Assembly (NCBI GenBank): GCA_947455805.1
Contig: CANGSN010000095.1
Span: 1-9,273, forward strand
Origin: Planctomycetota bacterium
GTDB taxonomy: Bacteria; Planctomycetota; UBA1135; UBA2386
DNA length: 9,273 bases
Direction: 5' to 3'
Positions within the stretch are counted from its first letter, which is position 1; each line of letters starts with the position of its first letter. This document shows, one piece after another, positions 1 through 6,311 of this stretch. The translations under genes were made by a program, and so were the position numbers. The notes beneath the pieces are model-generated. The model searched no databases, was not told the origin of the DNA, and was given only the letters and a program-made list of their open reading frames with translations.

Positions 1-1
1 A

Positions 2-304
2 CCGCAGCTCGGCGAGCCGCACCGCCCGCGCGTGCACCTGCGCTACCCCGGCAACCGCCCGATCGAACCGACGCTCGTCGTCGACATCACGTCGGTGGCG
101 GCGGCGAAGGCCGAGGTGGTGCGCTGCTACCGTTCGCAGCTGAACCCGCCCGACCGCAGCCACCTGACGCTCGGCCTCGACGTCGCCGAACGCGCGCTGG
201 TCCGCGACCAGTTCTACGGCGCCCGCATCGGCGTGCGCGCCGGCGAACCGTTCTGGCACGACGGCCCGCTGCCGGTGCGCGAGCTGTCGGCGCTGCTGGG
301 CTGA
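2..304 (+). CDS. bshB1: Bacillithiol biosynthesis deacetylase BshB1, C-terminal part (5' truncated by window edge)
   Basis: The frame is open from base 2 to a TGA at 302-304, giving about 100 C-terminal residues. BshB1 is a zinc-dependent LmbE/PIG-L family amidohydrolase that removes acetate from GlcNAc-malate to give GlcN-malate, the second step of bacillithiol synthesis in the cytosol. The metal-binding N-terminal half lies outside the window. The visible part resembles the family tail: an RPIEPTLVVDIT strand, then a helix with AAAKAEVVRCYRSQL (compare the VDIS...K..L.AY.SQF pattern of Bacillus BshB1), then FYGARIGVRAGEPFW and the closing GPLPVREL. The GTG at 32-34 is an internal valine codon, not the start. 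bshA lies about 1.8 kb downstream, which strongly supports the assignment. Family match is from memory of the motifs. An unrelated LmbE-type deacetylase is the main alternative. Confidence 0.82.
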   Translation, partial: PQLGEPHRPRVHLRYPGNRPIEPTLVVDITSVAAAKAEVVRCYRSQLNPPDRSHLTLGLDVAERALVRDQFYGARIGVRAGEPFWHDGPLPVRELSALLG

Positions 305-333
305 GTTCCTGTTGCGGGTGTGCGGAACGCGCA

Positions 334-355
334 GCCGACGCACTTCTTCGTCGGC
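334..355 (+). terminator. Hairpin between bshB1 and parA
   Basis: GCCGACG (334-340) and CGTCGGC (349-355) form a perfect 7-bp stem with an 8-nt loop, 30 bases after the bshB1 stop and 52 bases before the parA start. No T-run follows, so this is at best a weak or Rho-assisted terminator, or an RNA processing or pausing structure. Short GC stems are common by chance in DNA of this composition. Confidence 0.3.
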
Positions 356-396
356 AGAGGCTCGTCTGCGGCCGCCCGATCCTCCAAGATCGCCGC

Positions 397-401
397 GGAG
401 G
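397..401 (+). promoter_or_regulatory. Ribosome binding site of parA
   Basis: GGAGG sits 5 bases upstream of the ATG at 407-409. It decides the start: the frame is open further upstream to a GTG at 320, but only 407 has a Shine-Dalgarno site, and translation from there begins directly with the conserved MKRIAVINQKGG of ParA proteins. Confidence 0.8.
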
Positions 402-406
402 CAACC

Positions 407-1327
407 ATGAAGCGCATCGCGGTGATCAACCAGAAGGGCGGCGTCGGCAAGACGACGACGACCGTCAACCTCGGCGCGGGGCTCGCACGGCGCGGCTACA
501 AGGTGCTGCTGCTCGACATGGACCCGCAGGCCAACCTGACGGTGCACGTCGACAAGCGCCCCGACCTGGAGAGCAACACGCTGACCAACCTGCTGGTCGA
601 GGACGTGCCGCTGAAGGACCTGGTGCAGACGACCACGACGGCGAACCTGTTCGTGGTGCCGAGCGACACGTCGCTGGCCGGCGTCGAGCAGGTGCTCGCC
701 AACCGCATCGGCCGCGAGACGATCCTGCGCGAGGCGCTGGAGGCGTTCCCGGCGGCGAAGGACTTCGACTTCGTGCTGTTCGACTGCCCGCCGTCGCTCG
801 GCGTGCTCAGTGCGAACGCGCTGGTCGCCGCCGACCACGTGGTGATCCCGATGCAGGCCGAGTACCTGTCGCTGCAGGGCATGGCCAAGCTGCTGGAGGT
901 CATCCAGCTGGTGCAGAAGCGCCTGAACCCGCAGCTGCAGATCGCCTGCGTGCTGCCGTGCATGCTCGACTCGCGCACCAACCTGAGCACCGAGGTGCTG
1001 CGCGAGATCGACGCGCACTTCGGCTCGATGCTGGCGAGGTCGCGCATCCGCAACAACGTCAAGCTCGCCGAGGCGCCGAGCTTCGGCCGCTCGATCTTCG
1101 AGCACGCCCCGGACAGCAACGGCGCGCGCGACTACGAGGCGTTCGCCGGCGAGTTCCTCGGCATGATCGGCATGCCGGCGCAATCGCCGCGGGCACCGGC
1201 CGTCGCGGCCCCGGCAGCCGATGCGACCGATCCCTCCGCGTCACCGGTGGTGCCGCCGAACACGACACCTGTCGCCGAGCGCCACGGCGAAACGCCGGGT
1301 GGGCAGGAAGCCGGAGCCTCGGGCTGA
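407..1327 (+). CDS. parA: Chromosome partitioning ATPase ParA/Soj
   Basis: 306 residues. ParA-type P-loop ATPases dimerise on nucleoid DNA when bound to ATP and, with ParB and parS sites near the origin, drive segregation of newly copied origins; Soj-type members also modulate DnaA. Seen in the sequence: deviant Walker A KGGVGKTTTT at residues 10-19 with the ParA-specific first lysine (K10), the LLLDMDPQANLT segment at 34-45 (D37, D39), Walker B FVLFDCPP at 122-129 (D126), then VVIPMQAEYLSLQG and LTxNVKLAEAPSFG-like NNVKLAEAPSFGRSI at about 216-230. The core ends near residue 256; the last 50 residues are a Pro/Ala/Thr-rich, probably disordered tail. A chromosomal Soj is more likely than a MinD, since no C-terminal amphipathic helix is seen. 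ParB, usually the next gene, is not in the window. A GGAGG site fixes the start. Confidence 0.95.
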   Translation: MKRIAVINQKGGVGKTTTTVNLGAGLARRGYKVLLLDMDPQANLTVHVDKRPDLESNTLTNLLVEDVPLKDLVQTTTTANLFVVPSDTSLAGVEQVLANRIGRETILREALEAFPAAKDFDFVLFDCPPSLGVLSANALVAADHVVIPMQAEYLSLQGMAKLLEVIQLVQKRLNPQLQIACVLPCMLDSRTNLSTEVLREIDAHFGSMLARSRIRNNVKLAEAPSFGRSIFEHAPDSNGARDYEAFAGEFLGMIGMPAQSPRAPAVAAPAADATDPSASPVVPPNTTPVAERHGETPGGQEAGASG

Positions 1328-1340
1328 GACGGTGCCGGTG

Positions 1341-1361
1341 GGCACGGCGTCGCACCGTGCC
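1341..1361 (+). terminator. Hairpin downstream of parA
   Basis: GGCACGG (1341-1347) and CCGTGCC (1355-1361) make a perfect 7-bp stem with a 7-nt loop, 14 bases after the parA stop. A competing pairing exists: ACGGTGC at 1329-1335 with GCACCGT at 1352-1358. There is no T-tract. It could partly end or process the parA transcript before the next gene; the two mutually exclusive pairings may simply be chance in GC-rich DNA. Confidence 0.3.
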
Positions 1362-1376
1362 TCATGTCGACGATCG

Positions 1377-1395
1377 CGGCGGCCGATATCCGCCG
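1377..1395 (+). promoter_or_regulatory. Hairpin abutting the start codon of the kinase-like gene
   Basis: CGGCGG (1377-1382) pairs with CCGCCG (1390-1395) around a 7-nt loop and ends two bases before the ATG at 1398. It covers the position where a ribosome binding site would lie, and no Shine-Dalgarno sequence is visible there. It could lower translation of the gene. Significance is uncertain. Confidence 0.25.
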
Positions 1396-1397
1396 GC

Positions 1398-2006
1398 ATG
1401 AAGCGTGACCTGGAACTCGATCGTCTGACGACCCTGTTGGGCCAGTGCCTCGGACGCATCGACGAACAGGCCTATCGCTTGCAGCAGGTCGACGACGAGG
1501 CCGAGGACGAAACCGACGACGGCGTCGCCGACGTGCTCGAGACCGAGGCCGCGCGCCTGCAGGAGCTCGTCAGCTCGCTGCTCGAACGCGCCGACGCGCC
1601 CGAACAGAGCGACCTGGACGAGGTCGTGCACGCCTCGGTGCGCGGCTGCATGCAGGAGCTCGGTTCGCCGATCGTCGTGCGCCAGCGCCTCGCCGGCGAA
1701 CTGCCGCCGATCGCCTGCACGCCGGGCCAGCTCGCCTACGCGGTGCAGCGCGCGCTGGTGCTGGCGACGAGCCGCCTCGACGTCGGCGGCGAACTGCGCG
1801 TCACCACGCGCCGCGAGGACGACTGCGCCGTACTCGAGCTCGAGGGCCAGGGCACGCGCAACGACCGCAACATCCAGGATCGCTCGCAGACGCTGTGCGA
1901 CTTCGTGACGTCCTTCCGTGGCACCTGCCGCGTCGCCTACGACGAGCAGCAGAACCTGCTGATCGTGCTCGAACTGCCGCTGGCGCTGGCGATCGACGAA
2001 CGCTGA
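1398..2006 (+). CDS. Degenerate histidine kinase-like protein (HATPase fold, catalytic motifs eroded)
   Basis: 202 residues with no signal peptide or membrane segment. Residues 1-70 are acidic and helix-forming, with ETEAARLQELVSSLLERADAP (about 48-68) resembling the end of a dimerisation helix. The next part follows the order of a HisKA/HATPase_c kinase: DLDEVVHASVRGCMQELG (72-89), LPPIACTPGQLAYAVQRALVLA (102-123) in the N-box position, GGELRVTTRRE...AVLELEGQG (130-152) in the G1-box position, and RGTCRVAYDE...LLIVLELPLA (174-196) as the closing strands. What is missing: a phosphoacceptor H-box, the N-box asparagine, a proper DxGxG (here EGQG) and the glycine-rich lid. I therefore infer a non-catalytic scaffold or sensor, perhaps a partner of a response regulator. 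It sits 70 bp after parA and 70 bp before bshA. The start is the first ATG of the conserved stretch but has no clear ribosome binding site. An unrelated alpha/beta protein is possible. Confidence 0.7.
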   Translation: MKRDLELDRLTTLLGQCLGRIDEQAYRLQQVDDEAEDETDDGVADVLETEAARLQELVSSLLERADAPEQSDLDEVVHASVRGCMQELGSPIVVRQRLAGELPPIACTPGQLAYAVQRALVLATSRLDVGGELRVTTRREDDCAVLELEGQGTRNDRNIQDRSQTLCDFVTSFRGTCRVAYDEQQNLLIVLELPLALAIDER

Positions 2007-2010
2007 GTCG

Positions 2011-2030
2011 TCGTTGCCGAACGGCGACGA
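2011..2030 (+). terminator. Hairpin between the kinase-like gene and bshA
   Basis: TCGTTGCC (2011-2018) and GGCGACGA (2023-2030) form an 8-bp stem (one G.U pair in RNA) closed by a 4-nt loop, starting 5 bases after the stop codon. No T-run follows, so it is not a classic intrinsic terminator; partial termination or transcript end protection are the likely roles if any. Confidence 0.35.
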
Positions 2031-2076
2031 ACCGGCGGACGCCAACACCACCGTCGCACGCTAGCATGCGCGCCCA

Positions 2077-3186
2077 ATGCGCATCGGCATCGTCTGCTAT
2101 CCGACCGTCGGCGGCAGTGGCGTGGTCGCCACCGAGATGGCCATCGCCCTGGCCCAACGCGGGCACGAAGTGCACCTGCTCAGCTACGACCGGCCGGGGC
2201 GCCTGCGCCGCGGCGTGCCGGGGCTGCGCTTCCACCTCGTGCAGGTGTCGGCCTACCCGTTGTTCCGCTACCCGCCGTACGACCTGGCGCTGGCGACGCG
2301 CATGCTCGAGGTGCGCGAGGAAGCGGACATCGACGTCTTCCACGTGCACTACGCGATCCCGCACGCGGTCAGCGCGTTCCTGGCGCGCAGCATGTGCGGC
2401 GACAACGCCTGCATGCCGTTCGTGACGACGCTGCACGGCACCGACATCACCGTCGTCGGCAGCGACCGCGCCTACATGCGGCCGACGCGCTTCGCACTCG
2501 AACAGTCGAACGCAGTGACCGCCGTCAGCCGCTACCTCGCCGAGGAGACGCAGCTGGTGTTCGGCGTGCGCAAGGAGGTCGAGGTCGTGCACAACTTCGT
2601 CGACGTGGAGCGCTTCAAGCCGGTGGCGCGCAAGCCGTGGCGCGAGCGGCCCGACGAGGAACGCGTGCTGGTGCACGCGTCGAACTTCCGGCCGGTGAAG
2701 CGCACCGCCGACGTCGTGCGCGCGTTCGCGGCGATCCAGAAGCAGATCCCGGCGCGGCTCGTGCTGATCGGCGACGGTCCCGACCGCGACCACACGCTGG
2801 CGGTGGCCAGCGACCTCGGCTGCATCGACAAGGTCGAGCACCTCGGCATGCAGGAGAACGTGCAGGACCTGCTGCCGCAGGCGGACCTGTTCCTGTCGGC
2901 GTCGGAGACCGAGAGCTTCGGCCTGTCGATGCTGGAGGCGATGAGCTGCGGCGTGCCGAGCGTCAGCACCGACGTCGGCGGCTGCTCGGAAGTGCTCGGC
3001 GACACCGGGCGGCTGGTGCCGTTCAACCAGCCCGAGGCGATGGCGCAGGCGGCGCTGAAGATCCTGACCGACGAGGCGCTGCACCAGCGGCTGTCGGTGG
3101 CGGGGCGGCAGCGCGCGATCGAGCACTTCGCCACCGATCGCATCGTCGCCCAGTACGAGGCGATCTACGCGCGGGTCGTCGGATGA
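2077..3186 (+). CDS. bshA: N-acetyl-alpha-D-glucosaminyl L-malate synthase BshA
   Basis: 369 residues, the usual BshA length. This GT4 (GT-B fold) glycosyltransferase joins GlcNAc from UDP-GlcNAc to L-malate, the first step of bacillithiol synthesis in the cytosol. The N-terminus MRIGIVCYPTVGGSGVVATE, with the GGSG loop at 12-15, is close to Bacillus BshA, as are FRYPPYDLALA (63-73), FHVHYAIPHAVSA (88-100), VTTLHGTDITVVG (116-128), HNFVD (172-176) and ASNFRPVKR (201-209). The C-terminal donor site carries GDGP (232-235) and the GT4 EX7E pair, E279 and E287, in ETESFGLSMLEAM. An in-frame TAG at 2062-2064 and lack of another start fix the ATG at 2077, which has no Shine-Dalgarno site. The gene ends in an ATGA overlap with the desulfurase gene, so the two are probably translationally coupled. 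bshB1 upstream supports the call; bshC is not in view. Confidence 0.95.
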   Translation: MRIGIVCYPTVGGSGVVATEMAIALAQRGHEVHLLSYDRPGRLRRGVPGLRFHLVQVSAYPLFRYPPYDLALATRMLEVREEADIDVFHVHYAIPHAVSAFLARSMCGDNACMPFVTTLHGTDITVVGSDRAYMRPTRFALEQSNAVTAVSRYLAEETQLVFGVRKEVEVVHNFVDVERFKPVARKPWRERPDEERVLVHASNFRPVKRTADVVRAFAAIQKQIPARLVLIGDGPDRDHTLAVASDLGCIDKVEHLGMQENVQDLLPQADLFLSASETESFGLSMLEAMSCGVPSVSTDVGGCSEVLGDTGRLVPFNQPEAMAQAALKILTDEALHQRLSVAGRQRAIEHFATDRIVAQYEAIYARVVG

Positions 3187-4319
3187 CGGACGGCGGCGGT
3201 GCGTTCGGCGGCGGTGCGTTCGACTGTGACGCCAACGCCGGCGCGCCGGTCGACCCGGCGGTGCTGGCCGAGTTCGTCGCGGTCGAGCAGCGCACGCCCG
3301 GCAACCCGGCCAGTGCGCATGCCGGCGGTCGACTGGCCCGCGCCGTGCTCGAGGACGCACGCGAACGGATCGCGAACGTGTTCGGCGTCGACGCGCTCGA
3401 CGTGGTGTTCACCAGCGGCGGGACCGAGGCTGCCAACCTGGCCGTGCTCGGCCTCGGCGATCCGCGGCTGCCGGTGCTGCTGTCGGCGGCGGAGCATCCG
3501 GCGGTGTTCGAGCCGGCACAAGCGCGCGGCGCGATCGAGCTCGGTGTCGACGCCGACGGGGCGGCGATCGTGCAGCGACCCGAACATCCGGTGGGGCTCG
3601 TCTGCTGCGCGCACGCACAGAGCGAACTCGGCACGCTGCAGCTGGTGGGTGCGGCTGCCGAGTTGGCACGCGCCCTCGACGTGCCGCTGTTCGTCGACGC
3701 GGCGCAGAGCCTCGGTCGCCTGCCGCTCGCCGACGTCGTCGCCAGCGGGGCAGCGATCGCGCTGTCGCCGCACAAGGCAGGCGGCCTGCGCGGCCACGGC
3801 GTGCTGTTCGGTCGCGGCTTGCAGCACCATCTGCGGCCGCTGCTGCGCGGCGGCGGGCAGGAGTCGGGGCTGCGGCCGGGCACCCAGAGTCCGGCACTCG
3901 CCGCGGCCAACGCACTCGCGATCGAGCGAGCCGTCGCGACGACCGAGCAGCGCGCGCAGCGCATGCTCGCCGCGCGGTCTGCCTTCTTGGCGGGTCTCAC
4001 CACGAGTGGCGTCGTGCACCGCGTCCTGACGCCGCTCGCGCGCAGCTTGCCCAACACGGTGATGATCCACTTTGCCCAGATCGACGGGCGCAATCTGCTG
4101 CCGACGCTCGACCTCGCAGGATTGCGAGCTTCGCACGGAGCCGCGTGCTCCTCCGGTTCGCCGACGCCGCCGCGCATCTTGTCGGCACTCGGCCTCGACG
4201 ACGCGACGGCGCGTGCCTGCGTACGCTTCAGCTTGGGTGCCGATGCCGAGCCGAGCACGAGCCAGGATGCAGGTGCTCGAGCCGGTGCCGTGGTGCGTCG
4301 TCGCCAAGAAAAAAAGTAG
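3183..4319 (+). CDS. Cysteine desulfurase family protein (NifS/IscS-like class V aminotransferase)
   Basis: 378 residues. PLP enzymes of this family take sulfur from cysteine as an enzyme persulfide for Fe-S clusters, thiolated tRNA or cofactors. Visible: GNPASAHAGGRLARAVLEDARERIA (40-64), FTSGGTEAANLAVL (76-89), AAEHPAV (102-108, ring-stacking H105), VDAAQ (171-175; D172 and Q175 contact PLP), SPHKAGG (195-201; K198 the Schiff-base lysine), GLRPGTQ (229-235), and a mobile loop SHGAACSSG (317-325) with C322 as the likely sulfur-accepting cysteine. Odd points: the usual NNEIGT segment reads QSELGT (146-151), so both asparagines, one of which touches PLP in IscS, are replaced. The N-terminus carries a GGGAF GGGAF tandem repeat. 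The ATG lies in an ATGA overlap with the bshA stop, implying coupling. Whether it serves Fe-S assembly, tRNA thiolation or cysteine/bacillithiol metabolism cannot be told, so I give no symbol. Confidence 0.88.
   Translation: MTDGGGAFGGGAFDCDANAGAPVDPAVLAEFVAVEQRTPGNPASAHAGGRLARAVLEDARERIANVFGVDALDVVFTSGGTEAANLAVLGLGDPRLPVLLSAAEHPAVFEPAQARGAIELGVDADGAAIVQRPEHPVGLVCCAHAQSELGTLQLVGAAAELARALDVPLFVDAAQSLGRLPLADVVASGAAIALSPHKAGGLRGHGVLFGRGLQHHLRPLLRGGGQESGLRPGTQSPALAAANALAIERAVATTEQRAQRMLAARSAFLAGLTTSGVVHRVLTPLARSLPNTVMIHFAQIDGRNLLPTLDLAGLRASHGAACSSGSPTPPRILSALGLDDATARACVRFSLGADAEPSTSQDAGARAGAVVRRRQEKK
3192..3221 (+). repeat. Perfect 15-bp tandem duplication in the desulfurase 5' end
   Basis: GGCGGCGGTGCGTTC occurs at 3192-3206 and again at 3207-3221 without change. 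It encodes GGGAF twice (residues 4-8 and 9-13), just before the conserved DCDANAG strand, so it lengthens the N-terminus in frame and should be tolerated. Confidence 0.9.
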
Positions 4320-4710
4320 CACCCCTCGAAGCGCGTCGGTTCGACGTGTCCAGCGACTCCAAGTCGTTGTTCTTCCGGGAGAGAACGTGCAGAGCTTGGG
4401 AAGAGCTTGTGAGGATCTCGTCGAGTACGGTGCGCAAAGTACCCCGCGCTCTCTTGCACGCTCGGAGTGGGTCGCTAAGAACGCACCCGTCAGTCGCTCA
4501 GCCGTCGTCGGTCGCCTAACCAACGCCGGTGCGAGCACGCGAAAGCCAACCGCCCTCTCCGGATCGTTCGCTGCCAGATCGACCCGGATCCCGCGCCTCG
4601 GGCTCCACCCCGAGCCAGCCTCAGTTCCTTCCGGGCCACCGGTCCGTACGCACTGACCCGTCTGTCCGTCTCGTCCCTGCCAACACCTCGTTTCCTAAAC
4701 CTCGAACACC
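4320..4710. other. Non-coding interval: dnaA leader
   Basis: About 390 bases separate the desulfurase stop from the dnaA ATG. The first part holds two small hairpins (4334-4346 and 4352-4368). A further stem pairs CTCGGG (4597-4602) with CCCGAG (4609-4614). The last 90 bases before dnaA are pyrimidine-rich: by hand count 39 C and 16 G in 4621-4710. No Shine-Dalgarno site precedes the ATG. I looked for DnaA boxes (TTWTNCACA) on both strands and found none within one mismatch, so this interval is a weaker origin candidate than the one after dnaA. The dnaA promoter must lie here, but I could not identify convincing -35/-10 elements. Short ORFs on both strands show no recognisable protein. Confidence 0.7.
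4334..4374 (+). terminator. Candidate intrinsic terminator pair after the desulfurase gene
   Basis: Two hairpins lie in tandem. The first is CGTCG-GTT-CGACG (4334-4346). The second is AGCGACT (4352-4358), loop CCA, AGTCGTT (4362-4368), with one G.U pair, followed at once by GTTCTT (4369-4374). The second has the stem plus T-rich tail of an intrinsic terminator, though its stem is short. It would end the bshA-desulfurase transcript before dnaA. Confidence 0.4.
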
Positions 4711-6252
4711 ATGACGGATGAACACGTTCCGGAACCTGTGGCCACCTCGGATCGGCCCCTGCAGATGGAACGCTCCCTCCTGCGCAGCATCCTCCAGCAG
4801 CTCGGCGCCCGGGTGCGGCGCGAACAACTGGAGACGTGGTTCCGGTCGCTCGACGTACGCCGGGCCGACGAGCGCGAAGTCGAACTGTCGGTGACCAGCA
4901 CGTTCGTTCGCGACTGGGTGCAGAAGAACTACCTCGGCGTGCTGCAGGAGGCCGTGACGGCCCTCGGCGAACCCCGACGCCGCGTCGTGCTGACGCACCG
5001 CGAAGAGGATGGCTGGGACAGCCTGCGCTTCGCCCAGCCGACGCCGATGTCGGACGAGATCGACCGGCTGCTGCGCCAGCGCGACGAGCGTGTGCCGGCC
5101 AGCCCGATGGCCAACCAGGTTGCGCAAGCAGCAGGTGGTGCAGGCCAAGCGCTGCCGAGCCCGTTCGGCATGCCATCCAGCCTGCCGGCAGCCACCGGGG
5201 TGCCGACTTCGCGCCGGCTCGGCAACGCGCTGAACCCAAACTACACGTTCGACCGCTTCGTGGTCGGGCCGTGCAACCGCCTCGCCCACGCCTCGGCGCT
5301 GGCGATCGGCGAGAACCCGGGTTGCGCCTACAACCCGCTGTTCGTGCACGGCAACGTCGGCCTCGGCAAGTCGCACCTGCTGCAGGCGATCTGCCACACG
5401 GTGCTGCGCCGCGACCCGAAGGCCCGCGTGCTCTACCTGAGCTGCGAGGACTTCACCAACGCGTTCATCCAGGCGATCCAGAGCCACTCGTTGGACCAGT
5501 TCCGCGAGACCTACCGCACCGCCGATGTGCTGGTGATCGACGACGTGCAGTTCCTGGCCAACAAGGACAAGACGCAGGACGAGTTCTTCCACACGTTCAA
5601 CGCGCTCTACGACGCCCAGAAGCAGATCGTGCTGTCGTCGGACCGTCCGCCGGTCGAGATCCCGACCGTCGAGGAACGCCTGGTCTCCCGCTTCAAGTGG
5701 GGCCTGGTGGCCGAGGTCGAGGCGCCGTGCTTCGACACCCGCGTGGCCATCGTGCGCCGCAAGGCCGCCGGCCGCGGCATCGAACTTCCGGAGGAAGTCG
5801 CGCGCTTCCTGGCCGAACGGGTGGCGACCAACATTCGCGAGCTGGAGGGCGCCGTCATCAAGGTCGTCGGCATCGCCGCGATCACCGAGCAGCCGATCAC
5901 ACTGGCACTCGCCGAGAGCTGCATCCGGGGCATGCCGGTCCGCCAGACCCAGGTGTCGACGGACGACATCATGACCCTGATCACCAGTGAGTTCGCGATC
6001 ACCGCCCGCGAACTGACCGGCAAGAGCCGCACCCAGACCGTCAGCCTCCCCCGCCAGATCGCGATGTACCTGCTGCGCGAGCACACCGAGAGCTCGCTCG
6101 AGGACGTCGGCCGCATCTTCGGCAACCGCGACCACACCACGGTTCTCTACGCCGTGAACAAGATCAAGGAGCGGACGCAGAAGGACAAGATGTTCAAGGA
6201 GCTGATGGACGGCCTGGGCAACCGCCTGCTCACCCGCGGCTTCCGCAGCTGA
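4711..6252 (+). CDS. dnaA: Chromosomal replication initiator protein DnaA
   Basis: 513 residues. DnaA binds origin DNA, forms an ATP-dependent helical oligomer, melts the duplex and recruits the replicative helicase. Domain I spans about 20-95 (ILQQLGARVRREQLETWF is the typical opening), followed by a linker of about 75 residues rich in Ala, Pro and Gly. The AAA+ domain begins at NPNYTFDRFVVG (175-186) and has Walker A GNVGLGKSH (214-222, Ser in place of the usual Thr), Walker B VLVIDD (273-278), sensor 1 LSSDRPP (308-314), the arginine-finger segment LVSRFKWGL (R327) and sensor 2 NIRELEG (R376). Domain IV ends with the DnaA signature FGNRDHTTVLYAVNKI (470-485), where the usual second Gly is Asn while R, D, H, T, T are kept. 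The ATG has no Shine-Dalgarno site and a C-rich leader. It is followed by the origin candidate and dnaN. Confidence 0.98.
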   Translation: MTDEHVPEPVATSDRPLQMERSLLRSILQQLGARVRREQLETWFRSLDVRRADEREVELSVTSTFVRDWVQKNYLGVLQEAVTALGEPRRRVVLTHREEDGWDSLRFAQPTPMSDEIDRLLRQRDERVPASPMANQVAQAAGGAGQALPSPFGMPSSLPAATGVPTSRRLGNALNPNYTFDRFVVGPCNRLAHASALAIGENPGCAYNPLFVHGNVGLGKSHLLQAICHTVLRRDPKARVLYLSCEDFTNAFIQAIQSHSLDQFRETYRTADVLVIDDVQFLANKDKTQDEFFHTFNALYDAQKQIVLSSDRPPVEIPTVEERLVSRFKWGLVAEVEAPCFDTRVAIVRRKAAGRGIELPEEVARFLAERVATNIRELEGAVIKVVGIAAITEQPITLALAESCIRGMPVRQTQVSTDDIMTLITSEFAITARELTGKSRTQTVSLPRQIAMYLLREHTESSLEDVGRIFGNRDHTTVLYAVNKIKERTQKDKMFKELMDGLGNRLLTRGFRS

Positions 6253-6254
6253 TC

Positions 6255-6274
6255 GTCGGCTTCGTTCCGCCGAC
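6255..6274 (+). terminator. Hairpin just after the dnaA stop
   Basis: GTCGGC (6255-6260) and GCCGAC (6269-6274) form a perfect 6-bp stem with an 8-nt loop, starting 2 bases after the dnaA stop. There is no T-run. It may help end dnaA transcription before the origin candidate, together with the larger hairpin at 6312-6362. Confidence 0.35.
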
Positions 6275-6311
6275 TCCGCCCGCAGGACCCGACTCGACAT
6301 CGTCCGGCGCC

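Noticed and set aside
320..406. GTG at 320 as parA start, adding 29 residues
   Set aside because: The extra stretch is not ParA-like and contains the 334-355 hairpin; the ATG at 407 has a well-spaced GGAGG and starts exactly at the conserved N-terminus.
2394..3182. Upstream in-frame extension of the desulfurase frame through bshA
   Set aside because: It is the off-frame shadow of bshA (Arg/Ala/Gly-rich); the ATG in the ATGA overlap at 3183 is the natural start.
1801..3360. 519-codon open frame on the - strand opposite bshA
   Set aside because: Same reason: antisense of an unambiguous bshA, with an Arg/His/Ala-rich translation typical of shadow frames.
4228..4437. 69-codon - strand ORF reaching into the dnaA leader
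   Set aside because: Its composition is less biased than other shadows, but half overlaps the desulfurase gene antisense, there is no ribosome binding site I can defend, and no family is recognised.
4454..4481. TTGCAC ... TAAGAA as a dnaA promoter (16-bp spacing)
   Set aside because: Only about half the bases match sigma70 consensus in each box, which is expected by chance in an interval of this length.
3023..4538. Two long - strand frames opposite the desulfurase gene (3023-4459 and 3165-4538)
   Set aside because: They lie opposite a gene with all desulfurase motifs in order, overlap each other, and show no domain of their own.
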